Numbered from the stretch's first letter, positions 46,873 through 56,278 are shown. The stretch: DNA of 64,000 nt from Biformimicrobium ophioploci (GCF_030270605.1 NZ_BSYJ01000001.1:124001-188000), one strand, 5' to 3'. Numbers and translations: made by a program. Notes: generated by a model not told the origin, from the letters alone.

Positions 46873-48540
46873 ATGAACAACCGACACGACCCATCGCGCG
46901 TGATCCGCGCACCGCGCGGCACAGAACTGAGCTGCAAGAGCTGGCTCACCGAAGCGCCGCTGCGCATGCTGATGAACAACCTCGACCCGGATGTGGCCGA
47001 GCGGCCGGAGGACCTGGTGGTGTACGGCGGCATTGGCCGCGCCGCGCGCGACTGGGAGTGCTACGACAAGATCGTCGAGGTACTGCAGCGCCTGGAAGAC
47101 GACCAGACCCTGCTGGTGCAATCCGGCAAGCCGGTGGGTGTGTTCCGCACCCACGCCGACGCACCGCGCGTACTGATCGCCAACTCCAACCTGGTCCCGC
47201 ACTGGGGTAACTGGGAGCACTTCAACGAGCTCGATAAGAAAGGCCTGATGATGTACGGCCAGATGACCGCCGGCTCCTGGATCTACATTGGTTCGCAGGG
47301 CATCGTGCAGGGCACCTACGAAACATTCGTAGCCGTAGCCAAGCAGCACTTCGACGGCGAGTCCAAAGGCAAGTGGATCCTGACCGGCGGTCTCGGCGGC
47401 ATGGGGGGCGCACAGCCACTGGCCGCAACCATGGCGGGCTTCTCCATGTTGGCTGTGGAGTGCGATGAGTCCCGCATCGATTTCCGCCTGCGCACCGGTT
47501 ACGTGGACGAGAAAACAGACAACCTGATGGATGCGCTGCGCATGATCGAGGAAGCCCACGAGCGTGGCGAAGCCATCTCGGTCGGCCTGCTCGGCAACGC
47601 CGCGGAGATTTTCCCGGAACTGGCCAAGCGCGACATCATTCCGGATGTGGTTACCGACCAGACTTCCGCGCATGACCCGCTCAACGGCTACCTGCCGCTG
47701 GGCTGGACCATGGAACAGGCCGCAGAAATGCGTAAACAGGATGAGGCCCTGGTGGTGAAAGAAGCCAAGAAGTCCATGGGTATTCAGGTCGAGGCCATGC
47801 TGGCGCTACAGTCCCGCGGCGCAGCGACGCTCGACTACGGCAACAATATTCGCCAGATGGCTTTTGAGGTGGGTGTCGAGAACGCGTTCGACTTCCCGGG
47901 CTTTGTACCGGCCTATATCCGCCCGCTGTTCTGCCAGGGTATCGGCCCGTTCCGCTGGGCGGCGCTGTCCGGCAACCCGGAGGATATCTACAAGACCGAC
48001 CAGAAAGTGAAGGAGTTGATCCCCGACGACCCACACCTGCACAACTGGCTCGACATGGCGCGCGAGCGCATTCAGTTCCAGGGCCTGCCCGCACGCATCT
48101 GCTGGGTTGGCCTCAAGGACCGTGCGCGCCTGGCACTGGCATTCAACGAGATGGTCGCCAATGGCGAGCTGGACGCGCCGGTAGTGATCGGCCGCGACCA
48201 CCTGGATTCCGGCTCCGTAGCCAGCCCCAACCGCGAAACTGAGTCCATGATGGATGGTTCCGATGCAGTCTCGGACTGGCCGCTGCTGAATGCGTTGCTG
48301 AACACCGCATCCGGCGCGACCTGGGTGTCACTGCACCACGGTGGTGGCGTGGGCATGGGCTTCTCCCAGCATTCCGGTGTGGTCATCGTGTGTGACGGCA
48401 CTGAAGCCGCGCGCAAGCGTATCGAGCGCGTACTGTGGAATGACCCGGGCACCGGCGTCATGCGCCACGCCGATGCGGGTTATGACATCGCCAAAGATTG
48501 TGCAAACGAGCAGGGCCTCGACCTGCCGATGCTGAAATAG
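46873..48540 (+). CDS. hutU: Urocanate hydratase HutU
   Basis: It converts urocanate to imidazolonepropionate with a tightly bound NAD+. The 555-residue product has the usual length and the expected segments: [25 protein letters not shown], and a C-terminal [15 protein letters not shown]. The ATG 46873 has only a weak GGAAAA upstream. It is separated from hutC by a hairpin repeat element and from hutH by 195 bases. Confidence 0.96.
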   Translation: MNNRHDPSRVIRAPRGTELSCKSWLTEAPLRMLMNNLDPDVAERPEDLVVYGGIGRAARDWECYDKIVEVLQRLEDDQTLLVQSGKPVGVFRTHADAPRVLIANSNLVPHWGNWEHFNELDKKGLMMYGQMTAGSWIYIGSQGIVQGTYETFVAVAKQHFDGESKGKWILTGGLGGMGGAQPLAATMAGFSMLAVECDESRIDFRLRTGYVDEKTDNLMDALRMIEEAHERGEAISVGLLGNAAEIFPELAKRDIIPDVVTDQTSAHDPLNGYLPLGWTMEQAAEMRKQDEALVVKEAKKSMGIQVEAMLALQSRGAATLDYGNNIRQMAFEVGVENAFDFPGFVPAYIRPLFCQGIGPFRWAALSGNPEDIYKTDQKVKELIPDDPHLHNWLDMARERIQFQGLPARICWVGLKDRARLALAFNEMVANGELDAPVVIGRDHLDSGSVASPNRETESMMDGSDAVSDWPLLNALLNTASGATWVSLHHGGGVGMGFSQHSGVVIVCDGTEAARKRIERVLWNDPGTGVMRHADAGYDIAKDCANEQGLDLPMLK

Positions 48541-48590
48541 GAGCGGACTCTTTCCGCGATTGCTGTGTCAGATCCGTCCTCGAATCCTCA

Positions 48591-48605
48591 TGTATCACCT
48601 ATACA
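48591..48605 (+). promoter_or_regulatory. Possible half-site pair for HutC upstream of hutH
   Basis: TGTAT (48591-48595) and ATACA (48601-48605) form an inverted pair with five bases between, in the 195-base hutU-hutH gap. The spacing differs from the hutC operator, so this is a weak candidate. Confidence 0.25.
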
Positions 48606-48735
48606 CTGTGGTTCTCCGGGCGGATCTTCCTTGCACTCGCGAAAATATCCTCGCTCCTTCAGAGAGAAAGCTGAATTGAGCGCAGCCAATTGCTGCAGCT
48701 ACAAGAAACAAGCAAGATAGTACGAGAACGGAAAG

Positions 48736-50265
48736 ATGTTCAAACTAGAAATCAACCCGGGCCAGCTGAGCCTCGCCGACCTGCGCCGCGTTGCACGCGA
48801 GCCGGTGCACCTGACCCTGGCCCAATCTGCAGTGGCGGATATCGAAGCCTCCGCCCGCACCGTGTCCCGCGTATTGGAAGAAGGCCGCACGGTCTACGGT
48901 ATCAACACCGGTTTTGGCCTGCTCGCCAATACCCGTATCGAGCAGAAAGACCTGGAAACGCTGCAGCGCGCCATCGTGCTATCGCATGCGGCCGGTACCG
49001 GCAATTTTATGGACGAAGCCAGCGCACGCCTGCTGATGGTGCTCAAGATCAACTCCCTCGCGCGCGGCTATTCGGGTATCCGTCTGGAGGTCATCGAGGC
49101 ACTGATGGCGCTGGTCAACGCAGAGGTCTACCCGGCTATTCCGGAAAAAGGTTCCGTCGGCGCTTCCGGTGACCTGGCGCCGCTGGCGCACATGAGTGTG
49201 GTACTGCTGGGCGAAGGTGAGGTGATCATCAAGGGCCAGCGCAAGCCGGCCAAGCAGGGCCTCGCCATGGCGGGCCTGTCGCCCATCACCCTGGCACCCA
49301 AGGAAGGCCTGGCGCTGCTCAACGGTACCCAGTGCTCCACCGCGTTCGCACTGATGGGCCTGTTCGGGGCCGAAGACCTGTTCTCCGCAGCGCTGGTCAC
49401 CGGTGCCTTCTCCGTGGAAGCCGCCAAGGGTTCGCGCCGGCCGTTCGACGACCGCATCCATTTTGTGCGCGGCCATTCCGAGCAGCGCGAAGTCGCCAGC
49501 GTTTATCGCGACCTGCTGGGCGAGAGTGAAATCGGCGCGTCGCACGTGGAATGCGTCAAGGTGCAGGACCCCTACTCGCTGCGCTGCCAGCCGCAGGTGA
49601 TGGGTGCCTGCCTGCAACAGATCCGCCACGCGGCCAGGGTCCTCGAAACCGAAGCCAACGGTGTGTCCGACAACCCGCTGGTTTTCGCCGAAGACAACGA
49701 CATCATTTCCGGCGGCAACTTCCATGCGGAGCCGGTGGCCATGGTGGCGGACAACCTGGCGATTGCGATTGCGGAAATCGGTTCATTGTCCGAACGTCGC
49801 ATGGCACTGCTGATCGACAACAACCTGTCCGGCCTGCCACCGTTCCTCGTGGATAATGGCGGGGTCAACTCCGGCTTTATGATTGCGCAGGTGACCTCCG
49901 CGGCCCTCGCCAGCGAAAACAAGACGTTTGCGCATCCGGCCTCGGTGGATTCACTGCCGACCTCCGCCAACCAGGAAGACCATGTTTCCATGGCGACTTT
50001 CGCGGCAAGACGCCTGCGCGACATGAACGACAACACCTGCGGCATCCTCGCGGTGGAGATGCTGGCAGCCTGCCAGGGCCTCGACTTCCGCGCACCGCTG
50101 CAGACTTCGGAAAAATTGGAAAAGGCCAAGGCGCAGCTGCGCGAGCTGGTGCCCTTCTACGATAAGGACCGCTACTTCGCGCCGGACATCGAGGCTGCCA
50201 AGTCACTACTGGAGCGCGGCGCCTACAATTCCTGGATGCCAGAAACCCTGTTGCCGAGTTTCTAA
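48736..50265 (+). CDS. hutH: Histidine ammonia-lyase HutH
   Basis: It deaminates histidine to urocanate, the first hut step. The 509 residues contain the MIO prosthetic-group triad Ala143-Ser144-Gly145 in [15 protein letters not shown], plus [12 protein letters not shown] at the N-terminus and [14 protein letters not shown] near the C-terminus. It has its own 195-base upstream region and may have its own promoter. Confidence 0.97.
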   Translation: MFKLEINPGQLSLADLRRVAREPVHLTLAQSAVADIEASARTVSRVLEEGRTVYGINTGFGLLANTRIEQKDLETLQRAIVLSHAAGTGNFMDEASARLLMVLKINSLARGYSGIRLEVIEALMALVNAEVYPAIPEKGSVGASGDLAPLAHMSVVLLGEGEVIIKGQRKPAKQGLAMAGLSPITLAPKEGLALLNGTQCSTAFALMGLFGAEDLFSAALVTGAFSVEAAKGSRRPFDDRIHFVRGHSEQREVASVYRDLLGESEIGASHVECVKVQDPYSLRCQPQVMGACLQQIRHAARVLETEANGVSDNPLVFAEDNDIISGGNFHAEPVAMVADNLAIAIAEIGSLSERRMALLIDNNLSGLPPFLVDNGGVNSGFMIAQVTSAALASENKTFAHPASVDSLPTSANQEDHVSMATFAARRLRDMNDNTCGILAVEMLAACQGLDFRAPLQTSEKLEKAKAQLRELVPFYDKDRYFAPDIEAAKSLLERGAYNSWMPETLLPSF

Positions 50266-50330
50266 AAGCCTCGTGTTATCATCCCGCCTTTCATGCCCAC
50301 CTGAAGAGTGACGCATAGCGAGGCGGCATG

Positions 50331-50422
50331 ACCGGCTCCGCATTTCAAAACCGTCGCGCACATGGACGTGCGCGCCGGAGCGACAGGGATGTCTTTATGC
50401 GTTTTTGAAATGCGGAACCGGT
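50331..50422. repeat. Hairpin repeat element, copy 2 (downstream of hutH)
   Basis: Bases 50331-50350 and 50403-50422 are inverted repeats with 19 of 20 matches. The core between them matches the reverse complement of the 46751-46801 core, with the shared GGAGC-ACAGGGATGT block at 50377-50392. The outer stem sequence differs from copy 1 but is still self-complementary. Confidence 0.88.
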
Positions 50423-50463
50423 TATCGCTGCCGTGTTTCGAAGACTGGAAGTAAACCCTCGCG

Positions 50464-51189
50464 ATGGACCTCACTACCACCCAGATATTACTCGCCGCTT
50501 CGGCCGTTGCGCTTGGCGCGCTGGTGCAGAGCCTGGTGGGCTTCGGCCAGGCGCTGGTGGCGGCACCGCTGCTGTTTCTGGTGCACCCGCAACTGGTACC
50601 GGGCCCGATTCTTGCATCTTCACTGGTCGTGGCCATGCTCAACACCTGGTACAACCGCAGCGGCCTGCGCTTTCGCGAGCTGGGTGCCGCGATTATTGGC
50701 ATGGTGCCGGGCAGTATCGTGGGTGCGCTGTTACTGAAATTGCTGCCGCAACAGGCGTTATCGATTTTTTTCGCGGGCACCATCCTGCTGGCAGTGGCGA
50801 TCAGTATCAGCCATCTGCATATCACGCCCACGCGCAACAAAATGTTCGCCGCCGGTTGCGTGGCCGGCATCATGGGCACCACCTCGGCCATCAATGGTCC
50901 GCCCATGGCACTGATGCTGCAGCATGAGCAGGCCGGCCGGCTGCGCGCCAACCTGGCCGGTTTCTTTACCGCGGCGAATATCGTCGGCCTGACAACTTTG
51001 AGCAGTAGTGGCCTGATGCAGGCGGAGCACTGGCAGGCCGGTGGCTATATGGCGCTCGGTGGCATTATCGGCTTCACCGCGGCTTACAAACTGCGCGGGC
51101 ATTTCCGGCCGGAGTGGCTGCGCCCGGCCCTTTTGTTCCTGTGCAGCATGGCGGCTTGCGTGGTGCTGCTCCGGGCATTCTCTGCCTGA
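50464..51189 (+). CDS. TauE/SafE-family membrane permease
   Basis: A 241-residue inner-membrane protein with about eight helices and the duplicated family motif, seen as GALVQSLVGFGQALVAAPLLF in the first half and GIMGTTSAINGPPMALML in the second. Members are proposed exporters of sulfite, sulfoacetate or other organic anions; the substrate here is unknown. Its place after hutH may mean transport of a hut-related compound, but a hairpin element lies between them. Confidence 0.87.
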   Translation: MDLTTTQILLAASAVALGALVQSLVGFGQALVAAPLLFLVHPQLVPGPILASSLVVAMLNTWYNRSGLRFRELGAAIIGMVPGSIVGALLLKLLPQQALSIFFAGTILLAVAISISHLHITPTRNKMFAAGCVAGIMGTTSAINGPPMALMLQHEQAGRLRANLAGFFTAANIVGLTTLSSSGLMQAEHWQAGGYMALGGIIGFTAAYKLRGHFRPEWLRPALLFLCSMAACVVLLRAFSA

Positions 51190-51287
51190 GCCCTCCCTAC
51201 CGGGACAGGCCCGGACTGGCGCAAATCTTCGCACGCGGCACGCTTTTCAACTACCCTGAGTACAGAACAACACAAGGGGTAAACGCA

Positions 51288-51509
51288 GTGCGAAAGTTGA
51301 TTTGCATTTTGCACATTGCGGCCTTGGTAACAGGAGTTACCGCCTGTTCCACAACGGCAACAAGCGCGCCGGAGGGAGACTCACGAATTCCGGAAAGTAT
51401 CACTTACAATGGCCACCAGTTCCGCTGTATTTCCCAGGAACTGGAGACCAAGACGCTGGTGCGCTGCGTACGCGCGGACCTGGTGGGGGCAGCGGCTAGC
51501 GGACCCTGA
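51288..51509 (+). CDS. Small putative lipoprotein
   Basis: A 73-residue product with GTG start at 51288 and AAGGGG eight bases upstream. It has a short basic N-terminus, a hydrophobic stretch and a lipobox-like VTAC with Cys20. The mature part contains two further Cys residues in QFRCISQELETKTLVRC, which could form a disulfide. No homologue is recognised. The gene is short but the start signals and signal peptide support it. Confidence 0.65.
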   Translation: MRKLICILHIAALVTGVTACSTTATSAPEGDSRIPESITYNGHQFRCISQELETKTLVRCVRADLVGAAASGP

Positions 51510-51525
51510 CAAACTGGGCTCGTGA

Positions 51526-51690
51526 GCAGCCTGGTGAAGAATAATTTCGAATGGCTTTGCGCCCCGCGCCGCCTGAGAAATTATTTATCACCAGGCTGCC
51601 TGAGTAATCGCTCGACACAAGGACATTCAAAATTACTGTGCGCCCGACAAAGAGAATCCACCAAGCGCGGGCCGCAAAGCCACCTTCGAA
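51526..51690. repeat. Nested inverted repeats between lipoprotein gene and pyk
   Basis: Arms 51526-51548 and 51577-51599 (23 bases, two mismatches) form a strong hairpin with a 28-base loop. In addition 51546-51569, which covers the end of the first arm and the loop, is the reverse complement of 51665-51690 with one mismatch and a 2-base gap. The two pairings are mutually exclusive. The last arm ends one base before the pyk stop codon. Confidence 0.85.
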
Positions 51691-51691
51691 G

Positions 51692-53128
51692 TTATCGGAC
51701 CTGAACCACGCGCAGTGTATCCGTGCTGCCACCAATGTCCTGGTTGTATCCACGTGAGACCAGCACATAGTCGCCGCGCTCTATCACACCCTGCTCCTTG
51801 AGTATCGCAATCGCGCGCTCGTCCCGCTCAACTCCGCTTAGCCTTTCATTCTGGAAGAGTACCGGGCCGACGCCGCGGTACAACGCCACCCGGCCGCAGG
51901 TGCGTGCGTGCCTGGCAAACGCATAGATTGGCATGCCCGAACGTACCCGCGACATCAACAATGCGGTGTTACCAGTTTCGGTCTGGCAGATGATCGCGCG
52001 TACCCGCGGAAAATGATTGGCGACATACATCGCGGCCATGGCGATGGACTCGTCGCCCGCTTCGAAATCCGAATTGATGCGGTGGGTGGACTTCTTCGCG
52101 ATATGATGTTTTTCCGCACCGGTAATCACGTCAGCCATGCTGCGTACTGTTTCCACCGGGTAGCGGCCCGCTGCAGTTTCCGCAGACAACATGACGGCGT
52201 CGGTGCCATCGAGCACGGCGTTGGCGACATCGCAGACTTCGGCGCGGGTGGGCACCGGACTCTCGATCATTGACTCCATCATCTGGGTCGCGGTGATCAC
52301 GACCCGGTTGAGGGAGCGAGCGCGCTTGATCAGGTCTTTCTGCACCCCCATGAGGGCGGCATCGCCGATCTCCACGGCGAGGTCGCCGCGTGCAACCATG
52401 ATCACGTCAGAGGCGAGGATCAGTTCATTCAGGTGATCCGGATCTGCCACGGCTTCGGCGCGCTCTACTTTTGCCACCAGGTGCGCATTGCCGCCGGCCT
52501 GTTGCAACAATGCGCGAGCACACTGCATATCAGCCGCGTCGCGGGGAAAGGAAACCGCGAGATAATCGAGGTCCAGTTCCGCCGCAAGCTTGATGTCCTG
52601 CAGGTCCTTGTCCGTCAGTGCGGGCGCGGTAAGGCCGCCACCGAGGCGGTTGATGCCCTTGTTGTTGGACAGACGCCCGCCCACCAGCACCCGCGTATGC
52701 AGCGCGCGCCCCTGTATGGATTCCACGCTGAGGCGCAGGCGCCCGTCGTCCAGCAAAAGCGTGTCGCCGGGGCGACAGTCGCGGTACAGGTCCTTGTAAT
52801 CCACCGAAACCTGATGCTCATCACCCTGTCCCGGCACCGCCTCCGGGTCCAGAACAAAATCCTCTCCCTCCTGCAGTTGCACCGCGCCTTCAAGGAATTT
52901 CCCCACCCGGATCTTGGGCCCCTGCAGGTCGCCGAGTATTGCGACATAACGACCCGCCTTGGCAGCGGCGCTGCGCACGGCAACCGCGCGCTGGCGGTGG
53001 TCGTCGGGCGTACCGTGGGAAAAGTTCAGGCGCACCACATCGACACCGGCCTCGATCAGTTTGTCGAGAATATCGGGTCTGTCCGAGGCCGGGCCGAGAG
53101 TCGCAACAATCTTGGTTCTTCGCATCAT
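51692..53128 (-). CDS. pyk: Pyruvate kinase
   Basis: It makes pyruvate and ATP from phosphoenolpyruvate. The 478-residue product starts with MMRRTKIVATLGPASDRP and contains the signature MVARGDLAVEIG with catalytic lysine segment LVAKVERAEAV upstream, and ITATQMMESMI. The N-terminus is PykA-like (RRTKIV.TLGPA). The start is one of two adjacent ATG codons at 53128 and 53125; the frame is open far upstream to 53329, but that extension has no family match and would overlap the divergent gene region. Its 3' end runs into the nested inverted repeats. Confidence 0.95.
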   Translation of the reverse strand: MMRRTKIVATLGPASDRPDILDKLIEAGVDVVRLNFSHGTPDDHRQRAVAVRSAAAKAGRYVAILGDLQGPKIRVGKFLEGAVQLQEGEDFVLDPEAVPGQGDEHQVSVDYKDLYRDCRPGDTLLLDDGRLRLSVESIQGRALHTRVLVGGRLSNNKGINRLGGGLTAPALTDKDLQDIKLAAELDLDYLAVSFPRDAADMQCARALLQQAGGNAHLVAKVERAEAVADPDHLNELILASDVIMVARGDLAVEIGDAALMGVQKDLIKRARSLNRVVITATQMMESMIESPVPTRAEVCDVANAVLDGTDAVMLSAETAAGRYPVETVRSMADVITGAEKHHIAKKSTHRINSDFEAGDESIAMAAMYVANHFPRVRAIICQTETGNTALLMSRVRSGMPIYAFARHARTCGRVALYRGVGPVLFQNERLSGVERDERAIAILKEQGVIERGDYVLVSRGYNQDIGGSTDTLRVVQVR

Positions 53129-53359
53129 GCTCGCTGGATCCAGGTACCGCGGGAAAAACCCTCCCGCCTCCTCTGAGCCTAGCCAGCAGACAGCACAACA
53201 ACCGACAGATACGCGCCACATAGACGGCGCTTCAATCAGCTTGGCGCCGCGCTCGACACTGCAACGAGTTGTGCGTCTAGGCTTTACAGCAGGGCGCATG
53301 ACTTGTCCGAGAGTCGCGCCGTATCGCATTTACCGATGTTGGTCAGGGAGGATTCGGCC

Positions 53360-53830
53360 ATGGTAAACCCCCGCATTCTGATACTACCGCTACTGGCAGC
53401 CTGGCTTGGTGGCTGTTCAACTAACGGGCCAGCCGATGCATTCGTCAACCAGCTGCCCGGCAGCAATACCGAAGTGTGCGGGCAAAAGTGGGCACTGGAC
53501 CTGCTGCGCGTCGATGGCGACGCCATCAAACCGGAGCAACCCGGCAGCTTCACATTCCTGTGCAACGACGAGGGTCTCGCCATGGGCAAGAGCGGTCTCA
53601 ACAGTTACCGCGGCAATCTCGAGCTCACCCCCAGTGGCCAGGTGCTGTGGAATACCGACAGCTTTGTTTCGACCAAGATGGCAGGGCCGCCGCAGCTGAT
53701 GGACCAGGAGAGCGCCTACCTGCGGGCCCTGGCACGCACGCAGGAGGCTTACCTCAAGGCGAATGGCGGGCGCCTGGTGCTCCGGGACGCATCCGGCAAC
53801 AACTATATTGAATACATCCGCTCGCCCTGA
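53360..53830 (+). CDS. Putative lipoprotein with META/HslJ-like domain
   Basis: A 156-residue product starting at ATG 53360 after AGGGAGG. The signal peptide ends in a lipobox (LGGC, Cys19). The mature part has the META pattern: FTFLCNDEGLAMGKSG, a NSYRGNLEL strand, MAGPPQLMDQESAYLRAL and GGRLVLRDASGN. META-domain proteins such as HslJ are envelope proteins of poorly known function. The frame is open upstream to 53303. A related but more divergent copy follows 133 bases later. Confidence 0.78.
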   Translation: MVNPRILILPLLAAWLGGCSTNGPADAFVNQLPGSNTEVCGQKWALDLLRVDGDAIKPEQPGSFTFLCNDEGLAMGKSGLNSYRGNLELTPSGQVLWNTDSFVSTKMAGPPQLMDQESAYLRALARTQEAYLKANGGRLVLRDASGNNYIEYIRSP

Positions 53831-53902
53831 AACGGGCGGGCAAATTTCGCGCACCCTGCCGCAGGCGCCTGTTCCTCTGGGTCACAGGCGTTTTACTATG
53901 GG

Positions 53903-53940
53903 TTATCCACAGGTTCATCCACCGTTTTGGTGGGTAACCC
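53903..53940. repeat. 38-base repeat with perfect DnaA box, copy 1
   Basis: It starts with TTATCCACA (53903-53911), the consensus DnaA box, and ends with GGTGGGTAACCC; CCACC/GGTGG forms a small hairpin inside and GGGTTA/TAACCC an outer one. A second copy of the same length lies at 54565-54602, so the two copies bracket the next lipoprotein gene. Confidence 0.75.
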
Positions 53941-53963
53941 GGGGCGGCTGGCAGGGAGCCCCG

Positions 53964-54497
53964 ATGAACACAGTTACCGCATCCCGGCTTGAAGACCCGA
54001 AGGCAGACCGATTGTACATTTGGCCAATTCTGAAATCGCCCCGGCAAATCTGTGCGCTGTTGCTTATTGTCACGCTCGGGGGCTGTGGCACACAGGGTGG
54101 CACGGCGACGCAGGCGCGTCCGGCCACACTGGCGGATGTCTGTGAACGACACTGGCTGCTCGAGGACCTGAGCCTCCCGGATCACGAATTGCGCCTTGGC
54201 TGGCGTAAGCTGATGCGCGACAGGCCGCATTTCTACTGCAACAGCAAGGGCCAGGTGAAAGGCAGTGATGGTGCCAGCCCGATTGTGGGCAAGCTGGCAA
54301 TACCCGCCAGTGGCACCCTGGAATGGCTGGCGCTGCCCAAAGCAAGCCGTATCAGCGGGGATGAAACCGACGGCAAGCTGCCACGCAGTTTTCGCCACCA
54401 GCTGGGCGCCAGCACCATTGTCAGTATCAGCGGGGAAAAGCTGGTTTTACACAGCCGCGATGGGCATCAGCTGGTGTTCCGCGCACGCAAGGACTAG
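53964..54497 (+). CDS. Putative lipoprotein, divergent META-like
   Basis: A 177-residue product from ATG 53964 after AGGGAG. It has an unusually long N-region (about 27 residues) before a hydrophobic segment and a lipobox LGGC (Cys41). The mature part resembles the preceding product in outline: HFYCNSKGQVKGSDG lines up with the FLCNDEGLAMGKSG region and GKLAIPASGTLEWL with its next strand. The MAG...E..YL helix of META domains is not seen, so the assignment is tentative. It may be a diverged tandem duplicate. Confidence 0.7.
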   Translation: MNTVTASRLEDPKADRLYIWPILKSPRQICALLLIVTLGGCGTQGGTATQARPATLADVCERHWLLEDLSLPDHELRLGWRKLMRDRPHFYCNSKGQVKGSDGASPIVGKLAIPASGTLEWLALPKASRISGDETDGKLPRSFRHQLGASTIVSISGEKLVLHSRDGHQLVFRARKD

Positions 54498-54564
54498 CTG
54501 CGCAAATTTGGAGCGACTTTCTACAGCCCCCAGCGGGCGCGGCTTCGGCGGCACTTTCAACCTG

Positions 54565-54616
54565 TTATCCACAAGCTAATCCACGGCATCGGTGGGTAAC
54601 CCTGCACAGTGGATAA
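54565..54616. repeat. 38-base repeat with perfect DnaA box, copy 2, plus near-box
   Basis: TTATCCACA at 54565-54573 and GGTGGGTAACCC ending at 54602 repeat the layout of 53903-53940. AGTGGATAA at 54608-54616 is a near-consensus DnaA box (TTATCCACT) on the opposite strand. It lies just after the smrA stop on the other strand. Confidence 0.7.
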
Positions 54617-54624
54617 GTCCGCGT

Positions 54625-55215
54625 TCACTTCAGGCGTTTCTGGTGACGCTCCAGGGTTTCCAGCTTCTTCTTGTCACTCTTGCGCAACAGCACGTAGGTC
54701 GCACCCATGCCGCCATGCTGTTTCTGCGCAGAATGGAATGCCAGCACTTCTTCCAGCTGCGGCAGCCAGTGGTTGATACAGCTCTTGAGGAGCGCCGGGT
54801 TCTGCCTGCCCTCGCCCTTGCCGTGGGTGATCAGGGCGCAGCGGATATCCGCATCCAGGCAATCCCGCACAAACTCGAACAGTGCTTTACGCGCGCGGTC
54901 GACGCTGTGGTTGTGCAGGTCGAGGCGCGCATCGACGGTGTACTTGCCAAGGCGCAGGTTGCGGTAGACACCGTTCTGTACGCCATCGCGCTTGAATTCG
55001 ATTGGGTCGCGCGGGTCCACCTGCTCAACGAATTCACCGGATAGCGGGTTGAGCTCCTGCTCGGTCATGGCGGTGGCGGCCTCGCGCCTGGCCTTGAGGC
55101 TCGCTTTTTCCGGTGCCTCTTTTTTGAGGTCGACACGGCGCTCCGGGCGAATGCGCTTTACGCCCCCCATTTCGCCCATGGCGGCCTTGAACAGATCGGA
55201 TTCGTTGTCACTCAC
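54625..55215 (-). CDS. smrA: Smr-domain protein, SmrA-type
   Basis: A 196-residue protein. The PIEFKRDGVQNGVYRNLRLGKY region (about 72-95) and the Smr domain with LDLHNHSVDRARKALFEF, ITHGKGEGRQ and QKQHGGMGATYVLLRKS match E. coli YdaL (SmrA). The domain gives DNA or RNA nicking activity in relatives; the cellular role is unclear. The N-terminal 60 residues are charged and likely disordered. Confidence 0.88.
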   Translation of the reverse strand: MSDNESDLFKAAMGEMGGVKRIRPERRVDLKKEAPEKASLKARREAATAMTEQELNPLSGEFVEQVDPRDPIEFKRDGVQNGVYRNLRLGKYTVDARLDLHNHSVDRARKALFEFVRDCLDADIRCALITHGKGEGRQNPALLKSCINHWLPQLEEVLAFHSAQKQHGGMGATYVLLRKSDKKKLETLERHQKRLK

Positions 55216-55307
55216 TTCCTCTACCTCTTATTTGCGAGCGTTTCATTATCCCTGCGCATGTACTTGTTTCCGGCCAGTCCCTGCAGCCTTGAGCGCGGTG
55301 GCGGGGA

Positions 55308-55382
55308 GTCAATGTCAAAACATTTGCCGGTGGGCCATCATGCCAGACGCACAGCGGCCCTAGAGGCAGTTTTGACATTGAC
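55308..55382. repeat. 75-base inverted repeat between smrA and SDR gene
   Basis: GTCAATGTCAAAAC (55308-55321) is the perfect reverse complement of 55369-55382. Inner pairs TGCC/GGCA and GGGCC/GGCCC (55332-55336 with 55356-55360) extend the stem. No T-run follows, so it is not a simple terminator. It differs in core sequence from the elements near hutU. Confidence 0.8.
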
Positions 55383-55420
55383 AACCGGCGACCGCGTGCG
55401 CAGCTATGGATAATCCTTGA

Positions 55421-56278
55421 TCACTCATCCAGAAACAGGTCGATCGCCAGCTTGTCAGCGTTGTCCGGGTTGTGGGCATAACCCCGGAAATCGGTGACAC
55501 CGGCCTGCTTCAGCACTGCCTCATCGATCAGCTGCTGCCCGGTCAGGGCGCGCGCATCGCTGCTCAATACCTCATAGGCAGCATCCGCCATCACCGGTGG
55601 CTTGCGGCTCTGCTCGAATAGCTCGCGGCCGCCAACTGCAAACTCTATGGCGGCGGTGGCAACAATCGTCTGCGGCCACAGGGTATTCACTGCGATGCCC
55701 GCCTCGCGAAACTCCTCCGCCATGCCCATGGACAGGATCGTCATACCGAACTTTGACAACGCGTAAGGCGCGAACGGGCCCAGCCACTTGGGCTGCAGGT
55801 TGATCGGCGGCGACAGGCTGAGGATGTGGGGGTTGGCGGCCTCGCGCAGGTAGGGCAGTGCCAGGTGTGCCGTCAGGTAGACTGCACGACTGTTGATATC
55901 CTGCATCAGGTCGTAGCGCTTTGGCGGGGTGGCCTCCACACTGGTGAGGCTGATGGCGCCGGCATTGTTGACCACTGCATCGATGCCGCCGAATGTCTGC
56001 GCAGCCTTCTCCAGGGCCGCCCGCACCTGTTCCTCATCGCGTACGTCCACCTGCAACGGCAATGCCTTGCCGCCGGCGGCCTCTACTTCCTCCGCCACAC
56101 TGAATATCGTGCCCGGTAGCTTCGGATGCGGCTCTGCCGACTTGGCGGCAATCACGATGTTGGCACCATCATGCGCACACTTGAGGGCAATGGCGCGGCC
56201 GATACCGCGGCTGGCGCCGGTAATGAAGACGGTCTTGCCCTCGAGGGCACCGCTATTGGCTGTCTGGGTATCGTTCAT
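55421..56278 (-). CDS. SDR family oxidoreductase, HSDL2-like
   Basis: A 285-residue short-chain dehydrogenase with the NADP-binding TGASRGIGRA (about 20-29), NNAG at about 106, and active-site YALSK. The insertion KSAEPHPKLPGTIFSVAEEV after the first strand and the FRGYAHNPDN C-terminus are typical of HSDL2-like SDRs from bacteria. The substrate is unknown. It is followed three bases upstream by the thioesterase gene stop on the same strand, so the two form an operon and may act on the same acyl intermediates. Confidence 0.88.
   Translation of the reverse strand: MNDTQTANSGALEGKTVFITGASRGIGRAIALKCAHDGANIVIAAKSAEPHPKLPGTIFSVAEEVEAAGGKALPLQVDVRDEEQVRAALEKAAQTFGGIDAVVNNAGAISLTSVEATPPKRYDLMQDINSRAVYLTAHLALPYLREAANPHILSLSPPINLQPKWLGPFAPYALSKFGMTILSMGMAEEFREAGIAVNTLWPQTIVATAAIEFAVGGRELFEQSRKPPVMADAAYEVLSSDARALTGQQLIDEAVLKQAGVTDFRGYAHNPDNADKLAIDLFLDE

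Noticed and set aside
53129-53329. N-terminal extension of pyruvate kinase
   Set aside because: The extension is Cys/Arg-rich with no family similarity, while the double ATG at 53128 precisely fits the conserved PykA-type N-terminus.
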